A model generated the notes under the pieces. The model did no database searches. It saw only the letters and a program-made list of their open reading frames with translations, and was not told where the DNA came from. Of a stretch of DNA of 64,000 bases, positions 31,593-43,007 are shown in pieces. The DNA comes from Proteles cristata cristata (Eukaryota; Chordata; Mammalia; Carnivora; Hyaenidae), in NCBI GenBank assembly GCA_017311185.1, contig JAESUZ010001746.1:434001-498000 (forward strand), in the 5' to 3' direction. Within the stretch, counting starts at the first letter, position 1, and every line of letters begins with the position of its first letter. The position numbers were made by a program, and so were the translations under genes.

Positions 31593-32905
31593 AAATGTTT
31601 CAAATGTTCCAAACTAGGGACTAGGCATGTGACATCCATGAGTGACACAGCCCAGGTGTAAGTCAGCAGGAAATGTCTGGCTTCCGGCATCTTAGCACAC
31701 TAGAGAACACACACCTCCACAGAGGTCAAAGCCAGGTATTCCAACTTGCAAGATGAAACGGTCTCTGTTTTTCTAAAGTATATGAGCAAAATAGATTTGT
31801 AGATGGGTATTTCATGATTTTTCAGGATTGATAGCCAAATCTAATAATTGGTGGCTAACCAAATAAAACATGCTTATGGGCCATTTCCATCCTGTGGTAA
31901 CCTCTCATTAATAATCAAGGGGTTTGTAGGAGTGTAGGGTGAGAAAACATTTATTTCCCTTTTGTCTGTAAGAAATACTTCCTACTAGATTCAAAGAGAA
32001 GATGAAGAAATGGGAGAAATTGGCTTTTTGTTTCTCTTACTGATTTTTACGTATGTTGGAGTAGAGATTTATATATACTGTGTGCATGTAAGTCCTCACT
32101 CTGAAGATAAACGCTTAGAACTTACACTGTTTTCTGTTCAGTGCTCTGATTATCCCAGGACAGAGCCTGGATTTGGCTCATTTTCAATCAAGGCAGGCGT
32201 ATCTTTAACAGCGTGTCTCAGGTGGGCTGAGGTCTGTTTTCAGAGCCCTTGCTTCACAGAGTGACACTCCCACAGCCATCTGTGACTTGTACGTGGGGAT
32301 TTAAAGATGGAGATGTGCTGACTGGGACAGTTTCTGCTCCACTGACCATCTGCTACAGGTACTGGAAACAGCACCAGTCATATTCAATCTTCAGATGAAA
32401 GGTGGAATTAACTGGCATGACTTTGCTACTGAATTGTCAGGCCCACTGTTTGAATGTCACTTTCTACTGTAGGACCAAACCTGGTTTTCTGGACACTGTT
32501 GTTTGTTTGAAGAATTTTTTCGGCACCATTTGAAAATGAATGCAGAGATAGGAGAATAAAAGTGTTATTAAGTTCTTAAGGGTCAGGCAGGAGGAACATT
32601 TCCAGAGATCCTAAACAACTTGTTTCTGGCTATATCTCCACACCCTATACCCACCCCAGAGCTACAGCTGAGGGCTTAAAGATGATGTTTTCTACTAAAA
32701 CCACTACCATAAGCATTGGTTACTAGAAGAATATAACATGAAGACACCTGAAGGAAAGGATAAAAAGTGCAGGTTTTTCTAGTAAATCTATAAAAAATAA
32801 TTATATAATGCCTAAATATTCAAACTAATATGGTTCAAATATGACAGTTTGTTTAAATCAGTGAAATCGTATCTTCAGTCCTTCATTTTGGATAAATTTT
32901 GTTTT
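31593..32905. other. Repeat-poor sequence, partly G/C-richer
   Basis: No known repeat was recognised. An 84-codon plus ORF at 32,010-32,264 begins with a hydrophobic stretch but resembles no family. No supporting splice or promoter signals were noted. Confidence 0.35.
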
Positions 32906-32909
32906 TATT

Positions 32910-33130
32910 TAATTTTTTAAAAAAGTTAATGTTATTATTTATTTTTGAGATAGAGAGACACAGTGCAAGTGGGAGAGGGGCAGAGAGAGAGGAAGACACA
33001 GAATTAACAGCAGGCTCCAGGCTCTGAGCTGTTAGCACAGAGCCCGATGTGGGGCTCAAACCCAGGAACCATGAGATCATGACCTGAGCCAAAGTCAGCT
33101 GCTTAACCAACTGAGACACCCAGGAGTCCC
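32910..33130 (-). mobile_element. CAN-SINE, minus strand, with target duplication
   Basis: A full reversed copy ending ccaactgagacacccagg. Flanks begin tggataaattttgttttt (about 32,889) and tggataattttattttc (from 33,131), diverged direct repeats. Confidence 0.94.
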
Positions 33131-33150
33131 TGGATAATTTTATTTTCTTA

Positions 33151-33361
33151 AAAAAAAATTTTTTTAATGTTCCATTTATTTCCAGGAGATAGAGAGAGAG
33201 AGACAGCGTGAGCAGGGGAGGGTCAGAGAGAGAGGGAGTCACAGACTGAAGCAGGCTCCAGGCTCCGAGCTGGCAGTCAGCACAGAGCCCGACGCGGGGC
33301 TCGAACCCACAAACCGCGAGATCACGACCTAAGCGAAAGTCGGACGCCCAACCGACCAAGC
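33151..33361 (-). mobile_element. CAN-SINE, young subfamily, minus strand, head truncated
   Basis: A well-preserved body (tggcagtcagcacagagc; gggctcgaacccacaaacc; aagcgaaagtcggacgccc), but it stops at accgaccaagc and lacks the last 15 or so bases of the tRNA-like head. Confidence 0.95.
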
Positions 33362-33491
33362 TTCTATTCTAAGTGATTGATTGTATTTAGGAGCAATCTT
33401 AATTGGACGCTTGTAAATTATTACCTTATGATAAAAGGGAAAATATTAGCTTAGAGAGATAAGCCACCGATCAAAAATGTGATAGACTTGG

Positions 33492-33711
33492 GGGTCACCT
33501 GCATGGGTCAGTTGGTTGAGTGGGTTGAGCATCTTACTCTTGATATCAGCTCAGGTCATCATTACAGGGTCCTCATCGTGTGGTCATGAGATGGAGCCCC
33601 ACATGAGGCACCATGCTGAGCAGGGACCCAGCTTGGGATTCTCTCTTTCCTCTCTCTGCCCCTCCCCTGCTTGTGCTCTCTCCCTCTCAAAATAAATAAA
33701 TAAACATTTCT
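33492..33711 (+). mobile_element. CAN-SINE, older subfamily, plus strand
   Basis: The older variant with gttgagcatcttactcttg and gatggagccccacatg. Flanks aaaaatgtgatagacttgg (33,473) and aaaaatatggtagagttgg (33,712) are imperfect 19-bp repeats. Confidence 0.93.
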
Positions 33712-33730
33712 AAAAATATGGTAGAGTTGG

Positions 33731-35654
33731 AATTCAAACTCCATCCTCTCTTAATCCAAGTAGTAATAATGGTAGTCTTTTTTTCTCCACAATTAAGTCA
33801 TACTTTCCTAAACACATGAATCCCATATAGTTATATGCCCTATAACTTTATTACCTCATTTCCAAATTCATCAGTAGACTCATCTCTAAAAAGGCTGTTC
33901 TAAACATTCCTCATCTGGTTAGAAGGGAAATCACCCCTCTTCCAAATTCCAACAGCCTTTTCTAGCTCAACTACCTTCTCATTTTCTTTGCAGACTTCAG
34001 ACTTGGTTTAGTTACTCTGTTTAATTTTCAGCAGATTTACTATTGTGTCAGAGGATAAACATGAGATTAACATTGTGTGCATGTAGTAAAGGAGAGAGAA
34101 AACAGTCCCTCAATAGCATATTTTCTGTGGATTTTTATCCCATAAGAAAGTGTCTCTTTCTGTGACATCTGTCACATTTCTAAAGTTTCTGTTACTCTCT
34201 CAACTACTGTTAACCTGAAATCAGCATGTGCCAAAGCCCAAAAAGAAGAGTAAGTTATGCTGGATTCCTAAAATAGCTGACATCGGATGCACCAGTATGC
34301 ACCATTGTTGAGATGGAAAGATTCTGAGGGGGAACTCAGTCTCTAATCATCAGGACCACATGATACAATCTAAACTTTTGCATCTCAGGCAATAAAAGGA
34401 TTCTTTTTATTTCACTTTTCCAGACACAGTGGTGATCGAATAGATCTTCAATATTTAATTCCCAAGGAAAAAAATAGCACTTTGTGTATCATATGGGTTT
34501 TTCTGTATAAAACCTGTTCTTCAAATGTAAGTTTTCAGTATCATTTTAAGCAGTCTTTATGAAGTTTGCCAATTCATGACTACTATGACTTCTCTCCTCT
34601 CCGTCAGGTCATGAAGTTTCATTTTTCTAAATTAAGGGTTGCCTGAGCACACACAAAGCTCTTGGATAGGGTTTAGGGTTTACTCATGTAGATAGGGTTT
34701 AGGGTTTACTCATGTAGAAAATAAGCACTTAGATCTTGATATTTTAAGAAGTTGTGTGGCAGACTGAGCCTCTGGCTTCTCTCAACGGAATTATTATAAA
34801 ACGCAAATTCAATATTATAAATTGTGAGACTCAGTCTTTTTGCCACCGTAAGTCTCTGCATTTACTTCTCTTTCAGGAGAATGGTGTGAGTTCTAGAAAC
34901 CTTCTATTTCATAATATGTGTCATACTTTTATGCCATTCATTTCTCAAGTCTTAGTGTATGCAGGTTAGAAATAGCACCTACCTCTGAAGGTTGTCATAA
35001 AAATTGTATATGATTTTTTATATAAAATCCCTGCTTAAAGCAAGAGACCAAGAAATAGTAATTATTTCAACTGTTATTCTCATTTCTCAGCACAATCTGG
35101 TCCACCAGAGTAAGACTATGCTATATGAATCTATGGCTGATAATGACTTACCCTGTAGAACAACCATTTTAGTTCTGTCTAATTTTTTTTAGAGTAGGGA
35201 ATTCAGAAAAGGCAGAGCATCAATGACTGTGTCTTCTCTGTAGGATCTGAGATCTTGGCTGGTATATGTGCAATGGCTGCAGTCAACTGAAATTACTTAA
35301 CTGGGGTCTAAGTCAGAGTCTCAGTTCTCATTGCTGTTTAGATTCCACAATTCTGCTCCATGTTGTATCTCTGAGTAGCGTGATTGAGCTTCCTTCCAAT
35401 ATTGTAGCATTGGGAAAGTGGGATTTCCTGCATGGTGAGAGTCTTTCCCAGAAACTGCTGAACTTTTTACACTTTAACCACCAGACCTGAAATAACATGA
35501 AGTGTGCAAACTTGCAACTGGTAGTTAAATAAGTCCTGGAGATTAATATGCAGTTAAGTGAATATAAACGACAATATTGTATTACAATAATCAAAATTTA
35601 TTAGAGGCTAAATCTTAATTATTCTCACCACAAAACAAAACAAAAAAAGCTGAA
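33731..35654. other. Repeat-poor sequence with one tandem duplication
   Basis: No SINE or L1. Short segments at 33,850-34,250 (L2-like) and 34,962-35,040 (MIR-like) are too weak to call. Opposing ORFs at 35,266-35,594 lack support. Confidence 0.35.
34665..34716 (+). repeat. Perfect 26-bp tandem duplication
   Basis: Two identical 26-bp units, gatagggtttagggttt plus actcatgta, lie head to tail. Identity implies a recent duplication. Confidence 0.97.
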
Positions 35655-35800
35655 AGTTATAGGATGGGCTAACTCTTGCTACAAAGGCCATCATATTACA
35701 ATATATAAATGGACCAAGCTAACATGTCTTATACCTTAAACTTACACAGCATTATATGTCAAGTACATGTCAATTGTAAATAAATGAATAAATAAGTAAC
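35655..35800 (+). repeat. L1 3' end fragment
   Basis: The order gccatcatattacaatatat, aaatggaccaagctaac, taccttaaacttacacagc and tatatgtcaagtacatgtca matches an L1 3' UTR terminus, ending in an A-rich AAAT tail. Confidence 0.65.
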
Positions 35801-36158
35801 CAGATCTGATACTTGCACAGCATTGATGACTCGCATTATGTTGACCAAAGCAAGTAACAAGGCCAGCCCAGGCTTAAGGGTACGTGAAACAGACTAGTTT
35901 TTGAACAAAAACAATTGCTTGCATACATGGGGTGGGAAGGAATGAATAGCAGCTGTCTTTAGAGTATGTCTGCCACAGATTTCTAAACTTATTCATTTGT
36001 TCAGCAACTAATGAAAGGCAAAATTCTTTATATTATTTGAAAAGAAACATATTTATTTGAATATCACACTGACACTATCATAGAAATTATAAAAGATATA
36101 AGTTGTTATTTTTTACAAAAATAGATAGTAGTGATGAGCAGATAAATGATATTTTATG
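35801..36158. other. Unassigned sequence
   Basis: No feature was recognised. Confidence 0.35.
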
Positions 36159-36319
36159 GAGCACCTGGTTGACTCAGTTGGTTAAGCGTCCCATTTTGGT
36201 TCAGGTCATGATCTCATGGTTCTGAGTTCAAGCCCCGTGTCAGGCTTTTTGCTGACAGCTCAGAGGCTGGCCTGTGCTTCAAATTCTGTGTCTCCCTCTA
36301 TCTGCCCCTCCCCAGCTCC

Positions 36320-36350
<31 letters not shown>

Positions 36351-36360
36351 AAAAAAAAAT
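36159..36360 (+). mobile_element. CAN-SINE, plus strand
   Basis: ggagcacctggttgactcag, then caggtcatgatctcatgg and a CT-rich end followed by an A run. The target duplication is not clear. Confidence 0.94.
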
Positions 36361-36838
36361 AACATATCAATAGTTATCTGTTTGTAAAAAGAAAATTTTA
36401 TTTTATAATGGATTTTATTATACATACAGATATATTTAAATTAGAGGTATTGAAATAGAAGTCACTCAGCCAAAATGAAGAAAAAGGAAGGAAAGATAAA
36501 ATATAAATTGTAAATTCTTATCCTTGTCCCCTCTCACAAAAGAACATCAACTAGATGAAAAAGGGAACCTATATCTGTTGCTCACACAGTTGGTCTAAAA
36601 TCCACTCTGGCTTTTGTTATATTAGCATCTCATCTATCTGAGTGTGATTCTATTGTTAGAGACACATATTTTTAGTGGAGTTCTGACTGGAAGTAAAACA
36701 ACTGCTCAACTAATGCTTACCTGAAGAAAAAGTATTCTAACATAAGAGGAAAAAAATAATAGACATATTAGGAACAGTGTAGAAAATTCCTGTAAGGAAT
36801 ATTACAAAGAGCTTTTAAGAATGATCTTGACAACTCTG
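36361..36838. other. AT-rich sequence without recognisable features
   Basis: No gene or repeat was recognised. Confidence 0.35.
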
Positions 36839-36839
36839 T

Positions 36840-37001
36840 GGGGCACCTGGGTGGCTCAGTCAGTTAAGTGTCTAGCTCTTGGTTTGGGCTCAGGTCATGA
36901 TCTCACAATTTGTAGGTTTGAGCTCTGCGTTGGGCTCTGCACTGACAGTGAGGAACCTGCTTGGGACTATTTCTCTCCCTCCTTCTCTACCCCTCCTGCA
37001 T

Positions 37002-37057
<56 letters not shown>

Positions 37058-37075
37058 ACAATAAATAAATAAGTA
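36840..37075 (+). mobile_element. CAN-SINE, plus strand, with (TC)n(AC)n expansion
   Basis: The head ggggcacctgggtggctcag is followed by a degraded body. Its CT region is expanded (about 37,003-37,032) and continues into a CA run (to 37,061), then aataaataaataag. The serine/leucine and histidine/threonine runs in overlapping ORFs come from this. Confidence 0.95.
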
Positions 37076-37150
37076 AAAAAATGACAGAATTTTTTAAATT
37101 TTTTATATTTTAAAAACATCAACATACAAAATTAGGCTATTTAGATGTTT

Positions 37151-37350
37151 TTATAATTTTTAAATGTTTATTCGTTTTTGAGAGAGAGAGAGAGAATGTG
37201 AGGAGGGAGGAGCAGAAAGAGAATACAAAGCAGGCCCCAGGTATTGAGCTATCAGCACAGAGCCCGATGTGGCGCTCGAACTTACTGACCACAAGATCAT
37301 GACCTGAGTTATAGTTGGACACCCAACCAACGGAAATACCCAGGCACCCC
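37151..37350 (-). mobile_element. CAN-SINE, minus strand, perfect 13-bp target duplication
   Basis: Reversed copy from taaatgtttattcgtttttg to atacccaggcacccc. The identical aggctatttagat flanks it at 37,134-37,146 and 37,353-37,365. It lies tail to tail with the preceding SINE. Confidence 0.96.
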
Positions 37351-37365
37351 ACAGGCTATTTAGAT

Positions 37366-38341
37366 TTCAACTTCAATTCCCATTTTAATAATAGGGTAAG
37401 CTATGGACTATAAAGATGGCTTTATATCTGAATTGAAGGAACATTAGCCAAGTGGAAAATAATTTAAGTTTAAACAACTTTTAGTAAATTATAAAGATGC
37501 AGGATAAACATCTTCAAGTGTTAAAACAACATTTAGCAACGCAGGAAAGATTTCTTTGCACTTGGTAAGCATTTCTTAACTGTTACTGAAGAAATACAAA
37601 AACACAAAAAGGCCTTTATGATGGATGTTTTGTATGTCAGTTGAATAGCAATCATCCCCACATGAGTTAAAACTTATCTGCTCAAAAGCACAAAGATTGT
37701 TGAAAGTATAATAAATTTGATTATAACAAATTGAAGCAAACATTTTATCCAGAGAAATCATTTTACCATAGCAACCATGTAATTTTGTGTGTGTATGTGT
37801 GTGTGTATGTGCATGACTGTGAGTTTGAAGACAGAATGTGTAAAGTTATAAAAGCAGGATTTATAAGTTTAATTTCTGAAACATAGTTAGCACTAAGTAA
37901 TGACAAGCACATTAACTAAATGACAGCACTTATCTTAAAAGATAATATCGCTGTCTATATCTGTATCTCTGTATCTAAAATGCTACTTTATTCTCCTGGA
38001 GTTTTATAATTATGAATATTTGTAATTTTAATTTTAATTAGACCTAAAGTCAATATCTGTGACTATAACCTAGTAATAGTACATCAATTTCTCTACTTAG
38101 TTTGGAATTGATCCCTGAAACCACATCTACAAAAGCAATGAGAATTTCATACTGCATGTTCAATCTCAAGGATAAGGTATGTAAGGTACAGTAAGGTATG
38201 TAGAGTTTAAGTGCACCTATTCTCCAAAGGAAATCCCACTGTTAACTTGGAGCAGTAAGGCTATGGACATTCCAAATTAACACCTGCTCTTGTAATCTAT
38301 TCACTCAAAGTAGATCAACATAAAAGATCCCAAAACACATT
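37366..38341. other. AT-rich sequence without recognisable gene
   Basis: It contains a (TG)n run at 37,785-37,812 and a short duplication around 38,176-38,200 (aaggtatgtaaggtacagt). No repeat family was recognised. Confidence 0.35.
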
Positions 38342-38355
38342 CAAGATAAAGGATA

Positions 38356-38917
38356 CTGATCCAGCAATTACACTATTAGGTATTTACCTAAGGAATACAA
38401 AAATAATAACTCAAAGGGATACATGCACCCCAACATTTATAGCAGCATTATCTATAATGGCTAAATGATGGAAACTGCCCAAATGTCCATCAACTGATAA
38501 ATGCATAAAGAAGATGTGATATGTATATACAATGGCAAACTACAAAAAGAATTAAATCTTGCCATTTTTAATGACATGGATGGAGCTAGAGAGTATTATG
38601 CTAAGTGAAATAAGTCAGTCAGAGGAAGACAAATACCATATGATTTCAGTCTTATGTGGAATTTAAGAAACAAAACAAACAAGCATAGGAAGACAAAAAA
38701 GAGAGAAAGGCAAACCAAGAAACACTCTTAGTTATATAGAACAAAATGCCCAGGGGAGAGGTAGATGTAAACAGGTGTGGGGATTAAGGAGTTCACTTGT
38801 AATGAGCACCAGGTGTTGTATAGAAGTGTTGAATCACTATACTGTAAAACTGCAACTAATATTACATTGTATGTTAAGTACCTGAAATTTAAATAAAAAC
38901 TTTATGAAAGGAAAAAC
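38356..38917 (+). mobile_element. 5'-truncated L1, end of ORF2 and 3' UTR, with target duplication
   Basis: ccagcaattacactattagg, aaatgtccatcaactgataa and catggatggagctagagag are the ORF2 C-terminal and distal region of carnivore L1. The 3' UTR includes ttcacttgtaatgagcacc, then gtgttgaatcactatactg. Flanks caagataaaggata (38,342-38,355) and caagataagggata (38,918-38,931) are a near-identical target duplication. It carries no intact ORF. Confidence 0.9.
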
Positions 38918-38931
38918 CAAGATAAGGGATA

Positions 38932-39591
38932 AAATTAATATTCCTGTTTTAAAAGATTACTTTTGTAATGGGTTTAGTGTAGTATAATCATGCCCCCTTT
39001 GTGTTATATCATTTACTCTTATACAAGAGTGCCAAATCTACAGAAATTATTAAAAAAGGTTTTTAAATATGATTCAGGTTAGAGGAGACCTTTAATGTAA
39101 GCAGGAATTAGAGCTCTAATAAATGTTTTCTTAGATTCCCCATCAGAGAAAAGACATCTTGTGAGGATAAGAATAAATTGATTTCTCTGATGAGAAATAC
39201 CAAAGTGTGAGATTCAAAAATAATTTGAAGAAACCCAACTCAGTTATTTAAAAGAGACAAAATATGCCCAAAGAAAGGAGGCAAAGTACTGTGTGAATTT
39301 TCCAAGCTCTCATTATACTATTTTGTATAATATGGAATAATTTATTTATCTATTGTTATTATAAAATAATGAAATTTCAAAATTATTATATTTTAATATT
39401 GATTCCAATCCCTTTGATAACATTTTCAGAATATATAAATTAATAATTTGATACACATGTTTCTATAAATACAAAGTATTCATCTAATCCTCACAAATTA
39501 GCATTAATATATATATATTTTTAATTATGAAGTGCCAATTACACAATTAACCAAATATCTAAGGTAAATGGTTTAAAAAAAAAGGCGACAG
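38932..39591. other. AT-rich sequence without recognisable features
   Basis: No repeat or gene was recognised. Confidence 0.35.
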
Positions 39592-39792
39592 GGGGAGCCT
39601 GTGTGGCTCAGTGAGTTAAGCATCCAATTATTGGTTTTGGCTCAGGTCATGATTTCATGCTTAATGAATTCAAGGCCCACATCAAGCTCTGTGCTGGCAA
39701 GTGCAGAGCTTGCTTTAGATTCTCTCTCTCCCTCTCTCTTTCTGTTCCTCCCCTACTCATACTGTGTCTCTTTCATAAATAAATAAGCAAAC
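39592..39792 (+). mobile_element. CAN-SINE, plus strand, diverged
   Basis: ggggagcctgtgtggctcag followed by catgatttcatgcttaatg. The A-rich flanks share aaaaggcgaca and aaaagtgaca. Confidence 0.93.
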
Positions 39793-39808
39793 AAAAAAAA
39801 GTGACAGA

Positions 39809-40241
39809 ATCAGGATTCAAATCTGGTATGATTTATACTTAAAGGTGCTGCTCCTGGTACCAACACCACATTGCTTTCTCCGCAGTCTACTGCATCGAAG
39901 CTTACCCCAAGCACAACTACTGCGACTTGAAACCTCACGCATTGATACAACAGTAATATAAATCAATATACAATTTTGCACTTCCTGGAAATGACAGTCT
40001 ATTCTCCCAAACAGCTCTATTAAATCAAAGTAAACACAAGAAGGGCACGATACATTCAAATGCTCTCAATTTGATAATTGTTAGAAATGTGGAACTACAG
40101 ACATTGCTTTTCAGTTTTTGTTTCAAAAGACAAAGTCTCCTGCAAGGAGATATTTCTATCAAGAAAATATAAAATTCTCCAATGTCAGCTCAGACTACTT
40201 TCAAAGCGTTTCACCTGGAAAGACCAGGAAGAGGACACTTC
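39809..40241. other. Unassigned sequence
   Basis: An 80-codon minus ORF (39,817-40,059) is cysteine- and arginine-rich but resembles nothing known to me. Confidence 0.3.
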
Positions 40242-40255
40242 AAAATAAAATTATT

Positions 40256-40474
40256 GGGGCGCCTGGGTGGCTTAGTCGGTTAAGCGTCCGACTTTCGCTT
40301 AGGTCATGATCTCGCAGTTCGTGGGTTCGGGCCCGCGTCGGGCTCTGTGCTGACTGCCAGCTCAGAGCCTGGAGCCTGTTTCATTCTGTGACTCCCTCTC
40401 TCTCTGACCCTCCCCTGCTCACGCTGTCTCTCTCTCTCCTAGAAATAAATAAAACATTAAAAAAATAAATAAAT
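40256..40474 (+). mobile_element. CAN-SINE, young subfamily, plus strand
   Basis: Near-consensus (ggggcgcctgggtggcttag; ctgactgccagc; cctagaaataaataaaac). Flanks aaaataaaattatt (40,242-40,255) and aaaataaaattact (40,475-40,488) differ at one base. The B-box is damaged (ggttcgggcccg). Confidence 0.97.
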
Positions 40475-40488
40475 AAAATAAAATTACT

Positions 40489-40840
40489 GTCCATTTAACC
40501 ATTTATGAAAGCAAGTGAAGTTCCAGAGAGAAAGGGCCTCCCGAAAAAAGATGTCAGGAAGATGGTATCTGCCGTGGTGACACTTGAGGACACTTGGATT
40601 CTCACCCTGCTTTTCCAATGGCTGGTCCTCATGGCCTAACAAACAGTCCCACTGCCCATCAGGGAGTGGGCTGCAGGAGATGGTAGGCTCCATCGATGCG
40701 CCGGAAGTCTGTCATTATCCTCAGGACTTGAAGGAGCTGGGAACGCTAGTTGTGAGAGGTACAAAGTTTCTTCCCAACACTCAAGTGCAAATGGCCATAC
40801 TTGCTTTATTTCCTAAATAAAATTAAATGCGGCTCCACCC
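40489..40840. other. G/C-richer unassigned segment
   Basis: It stands out from AT-rich flanks and retains CpG-containing sites (ccatcgatgcgccggaag). Opposing ORFs: minus 40,484-40,693 (69 codons) and plus 40,584-40,820 (78 codons). Neither translation is recognised. It could be a decayed retrocopy, an LTR relic or unique sequence. Confidence 0.3.
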
Positions 40841-41276
40841 CTACTTAAATTAATATGTGAAAAAATTAAACACCTGTTATTTTTAAAGGTCCCTTTCCCT
40901 CCATCAGTATTATGAAAACCCTGAAAGCTTTGAAACTCAGAGACACAGAGAAAGAATCTTTTGTTTCTGATTAATTCTTGCCATCCATAAAATCTTCGCC
41001 ACTGGCCCCTTCATGAACTCCAGATTTCAAGGCATTTGTGCTTTCTCTACAAAATGTTTACCGATTCAAATGATTTGTTTGAGTGGTTGAAAGCCATGTA
41101 CTGATAATGTGGATGCTAAGAAAATTCTAAATTTAAATTTTCTGTTGCCTTACAGTTGGTGTTTCTGTTTCTTTTGACTTATTAATTTATCTATTCTTTA
41201 TTATAAACTTGAACCAAAACATAAACACATGGCAGATTTTGAAATACAATTATTTAAAAAGCATTTGGGTGTGGGA
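40841..41276. other. Unassigned sequence
   Basis: No feature was recognised. Confidence 0.35.
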
Positions 41277-41443
41277 GGGGTCACCTGGGTGTCACAGCAG
41301 GTTGAACATGTGACTTTGGTGTGGATCATGATCTCGCAGTTCATGAATTCTAGACCCTGTGCGGCTCTGTGCTGACAGCTCGGAGCCTGGAGCCTGCTTC
41401 AGATTCTGCATCTCCTTCTCTCTCTGCCTCTCCCCTACTTGCC

Positions 41444-41474
<31 letters not shown>

Positions 41475-41497
41475 AAATAAATAAAACATTACATTTT
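41277..41497 (+). mobile_element. CAN-SINE, plus strand
   Basis: The head ggggtcacctgggtgtcacag and a full body and tail (aaataaataaaacatt). Possible flanks are tttaaaaagcattt and tttaaagaagtattt. Confidence 0.94.
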
Positions 41498-42039
41498 TTA
41501 AAGAAGTATTTTTTAGAAAAATTTATATTTTAATAGATGTTTACCCTGTAAATTCATGTCTTCTTACATGAATCTTGGTTTTTGCTAGAATGTGACTGGG
41601 TCAGCATTTTATCTATTCCTATATTCTCATTTTTACATATTTAAGAACTAAGAAATATCATTCTCAGAAATAATTATATGGGAGTCAAGTGACTTTATTG
41701 TGACAATGGCCCTCAGGTCTGTGAACTTCTTCGAAGAATTATAACAAAATTACAGAGTGGCTGACTATACAAATGAATTTATAATCAAGTGTCTACTGAT
41801 AACTCAATTAGTTATTTATTCAAAATTTTAAAAGAATTTAATGTAAAATCTTTAAAAAATCATTACTAAAATGTTTTGTTACCAGTTAATTCGAATTATC
41901 TGTTTTTGTTGTTGTTTAATGGAGAAGACTGTTTTGAATCTCCCTTTTCTTTTGCATCCTGGAGATTTCTATGTATGTATGTATGTGTTTATTATTTTTT
42001 ATTACTTGAGTATGTATTTTGTCCACATCACAAAAATAG
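41498..42039. other. AT-rich sequence without recognisable gene
   Basis: It contains a short (TATG)n run at about 41,966-41,985. The 76-codon ORF at 41,876-42,106 is unsupported. Confidence 0.35.
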
Positions 42040-42262
42040 ACAGTGTATGAGATACACAGAGATAATTCTTCCTCTCAAATACTTTATAATATTGATGAAG
42101 AGATAAGTCATACACAAGAATGAAGGTATAGATAATACAGAATCAGTATCCATTGAATGGCCCCAACAGGAAGAGCTTAGGATAATCAAAAGTGAGAGGA
42201 ACACGTGTACAGAGGTAGGAAGAAAGTCTCCTGGAGGAAATGGACTTAGAGCTGTTTAAGAG
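42040..42262 (-). repeat. L2 LINE relic, reverse orientation
   Basis: acagagataattcttcctct, then agtctcctggaggaaatgg and agagctgtttaagagg, resemble reversed L2. It is joined directly to an L1 end. Confidence 0.4.
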
Positions 42263-42264
42263 GA

Positions 42265-42360
42265 AGCCATGAGGAGGGCACTTATTGGGATGAGCACAGA
42301 GTGTTGTATGTAAGGGATGAATCGTGGGAATCTACCCCCAAAACCAAGAGTGTCTTGGAG
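42265..42360 (+). repeat. Short carnivore L1 3' end fragment
   Basis: catgaggagggcacttattg, gatgagcacagagtgttg and tatgtaagggatgaatcg, then cccaaaaccaag, match the carnivore L1 3' UTR. Only about 95 bp remain. Confidence 0.7.
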
Positions 42361-42790
42361 ATTTCGACACCAAGGGCCAAAACTTCAAAGTAAAGTTCAA
42401 GAAGTTTGAGATATATTCCTTTTTGAAAAACAAACAAACAAACAAAACCCTTGTGCCAGCAAGATTCTTTGGAAGAAAGAATGGAAAAAGGAACCGGAAG
42501 AATCAGGGCACAGTTATTCAAATTTGACACTTGAAAACTGGTAAGAGTTACCTGCCTGGCCAGAATTCTCTTCCCTTCATCTCAGAGGATAGCAGACCTC
42601 AGCCTGAAATTAGGAACCTAAATGACCAATCAACCAAATCCATTTTTTTTTCTGTACAGTAAAATCTCCAAGTTTATTTTAAAATTCAATCGAATCTGTT
42701 TTGAAGTGTTCCTATAACAAAAATATCAATACTGAATCCTAATTCTAAGATAGCAATACGGATAGTTACATTAAGAGATTGTTACATCAC
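42361..42790. other. Unassigned sequence
   Basis: Two mutually overlapping ORFs (minus 42,282-42,530; plus 42,324-42,527) lack support. Poly-CAAA is at about 42,430. Confidence 0.3.
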
Positions 42791-43007
42791 GGGCACTTGG
42801 GTGGCCCAGGCTGGTGGCTCTGTCGGTTGAGCGTCCAACTTCAGCTCAGGTCATGATCTCACAGTCGTGAGTTCTAGCCCTGCCTCAGGCTCTGTGCTGA
42901 CAGCTCAGAGCCTGGAGCCTGCTTCAAATTCTTTGTCTCCCTCTCTCTCTGCCCCTCCCCCACTCATGCTCTGTCTCTCAAAAATAAACATTAAAAATTT
43001 TTAAAAA
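42791..43007 (+). mobile_element. CAN-SINE with a head duplication, plus strand
   Basis: A typical body and tail. The head reads gggcacttgggtggcccagg then ctggtggctctgtcgg, with about 12 extra bases that repeat ggtggc beside the A-box. Confidence 0.95.

Noticed and set aside
32883..33359. 158-codon minus-strand ORF
   Set aside because: It spans two minus-strand SINEs. The recurring phrase GFEPRVGLCADCQ appears in other SINE-derived ORFs of this window (for example at 26,391 and 26,574).
34669..34700. Interstitial telomere repeat
   Set aside because: The motif is TTTAGGG-like with only two units per copy, not the vertebrate TTAGGG array. It is explained by a 26-bp duplication.
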